Below are positions 48,193 through 48,880 of a stretch of 48,880 bases of DNA, one piece after another; position 1 is the stretch's first letter; every line of letters begins with the position of its first letter. Source of the DNA: an uncultured Prevotella sp. (GTDB lineage: Bacteria > Bacteroidota > Bacteroidia > Bacteroidales > Bacteroidaceae); the NCBI GenBank assembly GCA_900768785.1, contig CAAGEG010000113.1, forward strand, positions 1 to 48,880. The letters are read 5' to 3'. The notes under the pieces were generated by a model. It made no database searches, was not told the DNA's origin, and worked only from the letters and a program-made list of their open reading frames with translations. A program made the translations under genes and the position numbers.

Positions 48193-48229
48193 GCATACCG
48201 CCGTTAAAAATAGATTAACAGCGGTATGC
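48193..48229 (-). terminator. Terminator of folC
   Basis: On the minus strand GCATACCGC (48229-48221) pairs with GCGGTATGC (48201-48193), extended by GTTAA/TTAAC inside, and TTATTTTT follows. It ends folC before the promoter of the sugar operon. Confidence 0.88.
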
Positions 48230-48264
48230 GTTGGGTCTAAACCTGTATTTTGATATTTAAATGT

Positions 48265-48880
48265 CTATTCTTTATGACAGTCGGTAAAATAGTCGGATAC
48301 AATATAACTGCTGCCTCCGATAAATAAAAAGTCGTTTGGATCGCTCTCTTTCAAGGCTGTATCAAACGCTTCTTTAACGTTTGCAAATGTTCTTGATTGA
48401 AGTTCGAGCCGGTCACCTATTTGTTTTATCACTTTTTCGTCAATAGCCCTATGTGTAGAAGCCTTTGTGAAGTAATATAAAGCATGTTTCGGCAATATAG
48501 ACATTACGGTTTCTATATCTTTATCGTCAACCATTCCGAATACTATTCTCATGGTTTTGCAATGCTGTTGAGCCAATTGTCTGCTTAGATATTGCCAACC
48601 GCCAACATTATGACCCGTATCACAGATAACCAAAGGAGCCTTCCCAACGGTCTGCCATCTGCCCATTAGACCTGTTGAAGCGGTAACTTGGGCAAGTCCG
48701 TTTTTGATGTTTTCATTGCTTATCTTTATGTTTAGGCTTTTGAGAACGTCTATTGCCGTGAGCACGGTTCTTGTGTTTAATGTTTGATATATGCCTCCGA
48801 GCTCTCCGAAAAGCTTCCCATATCGGCGAGTAGTATATACGATACCGCTGCCATTTATGTCGGATGTCAGTATCTCTGTA
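48265..48880 (-). CDS. folC: Folylpolyglutamate synthase/dihydrofolate synthase, 3' part
   Basis: Partial: the reading frame is open to the window edge, so about 205 C-terminal residues are seen and the N-terminal ATP-binding domain is outside. The Mur-ligase-like C-terminal domain is visible: TGLMGRWQTV, the CDTGHNVGG motif, FGMVDDKDIETVM and the final GGSSYIVSDYF. FolC adds glutamate to folates and often also makes dihydrofolate. GTG 48765 is an internal codon, not the start. It ends in a clear terminator. Confidence 0.9.
   Translation of the reverse strand, partial: TEILTSDINGSGIVYTTRRYGKLFGELGGIYQTLNTRTVLTAIDVLKSLNIKISNENIKNGLAQVTASTGLMGRWQTVGKAPLVICDTGHNVGGWQYLSRQLAQQHCKTMRIVFGMVDDKDIETVMSILPKHALYYFTKASTHRAIDEKVIKQIGDRLELQSRTFANVKEAFDTALKESDPNDFLFIGGSSYIVSDYFTDCHKE

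Noticed and set aside
1..48880. tRNA, rRNA, transposase or phage genes
   Set aside because: I looked for TTCGAATCC-type tRNA arms, rRNA-like blocks and DDE/integrase proteins and found none that I can support.

Overview
The window looks like a chromosomal segment of a gut- or mouth-type Bacteroidales bacterium (Prevotella/Bacteroides/Muribaculaceae-like; I cannot narrow it further). The reasons are: AT-rich DNA; promoters of the Bacteroidetes type (-33 TTTG, about 19-20 bp, -7 TAnnTTTG); almost no Shine-Dalgarno sequences; a thrS / infC-rpmI-rplT block; a GldB-like lipoprotein, a DUF4468-like protein and a Porin_10-like barrel; a LytS/LytTR two-component pair; and carbohydrate catabolism suited to plant cell-wall sugars. 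I see no insertion sequence, prophage, CRISPR array, tRNA or rRNA gene.

Layout. 1-485: noncoding, with a 9-bp tandem repeat and a -7 box. 486-5292 (+): four-gene sugar operon with a split transketolase, a GlpK-like FGGY kinase and a fucose-isomerase-family protein. This combination fits the transketolase route of D-apiose catabolism. 5395-9333 (+): a POT-type transporter and a PiT phosphate transporter fused to a PhoU-like domain, each ending in a hairpin terminator. 9334-9734: 22-bp tandem repeats. 9735-13573 (-): rplT, rpmI, infC and thrS with two textbook promoters. 13749-19711 (-): FtsX/LolE-like permease, class I aminotransferase, large porin-like protein coupled to a small membrane protein, and a DUF4468-like protein.

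20111-22290 (+): GldB-like lipoprotein, then a 770-bp gap with 22-bp repeats and a strong promoter. That promoter drives a long, highly foldable leader ahead of riboflavin synthase. 22449-28839 (+): TolC-MacA-MacB-type efflux operon followed by its own LytS/LytTR regulators. 28930-30372 (+): pyruvate kinase, convergent with valS (-). 33385-38320 (+): mazG, lipocalin-like lipoprotein, RNase Z, a tiny secreted protein resembling a lone T9SS sorting domain, an L,D-transpeptidase and an ECF sigma factor. A perfect two-way terminator at 38483-38522 separates these from the minus-strand arabinose/galactose operon (48112-38581). That operon runs mutarotase, galactokinase, lipoprotein mutarotase, Na+/sugar symporter, araD, araA, araB. 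A 3' fragment of folC fills the right edge.

The sugar genes work as two routes into the pentose phosphate pathway and glycolysis: apiose (inferred) through kinase and transketolase, and arabinose through araBAD to xylulose 5-phosphate, with galactose phosphorylated in the same operon. The most unusual signals are noncoding: (i) the roughly 176-nt nested RNA fold upstream of riboflavin synthase, which matches no riboswitch class I know, and (ii) a family of intergenic arrays with an exact 22-bp period. Three of the arrays share one consensus and a fourth differs in sequence.
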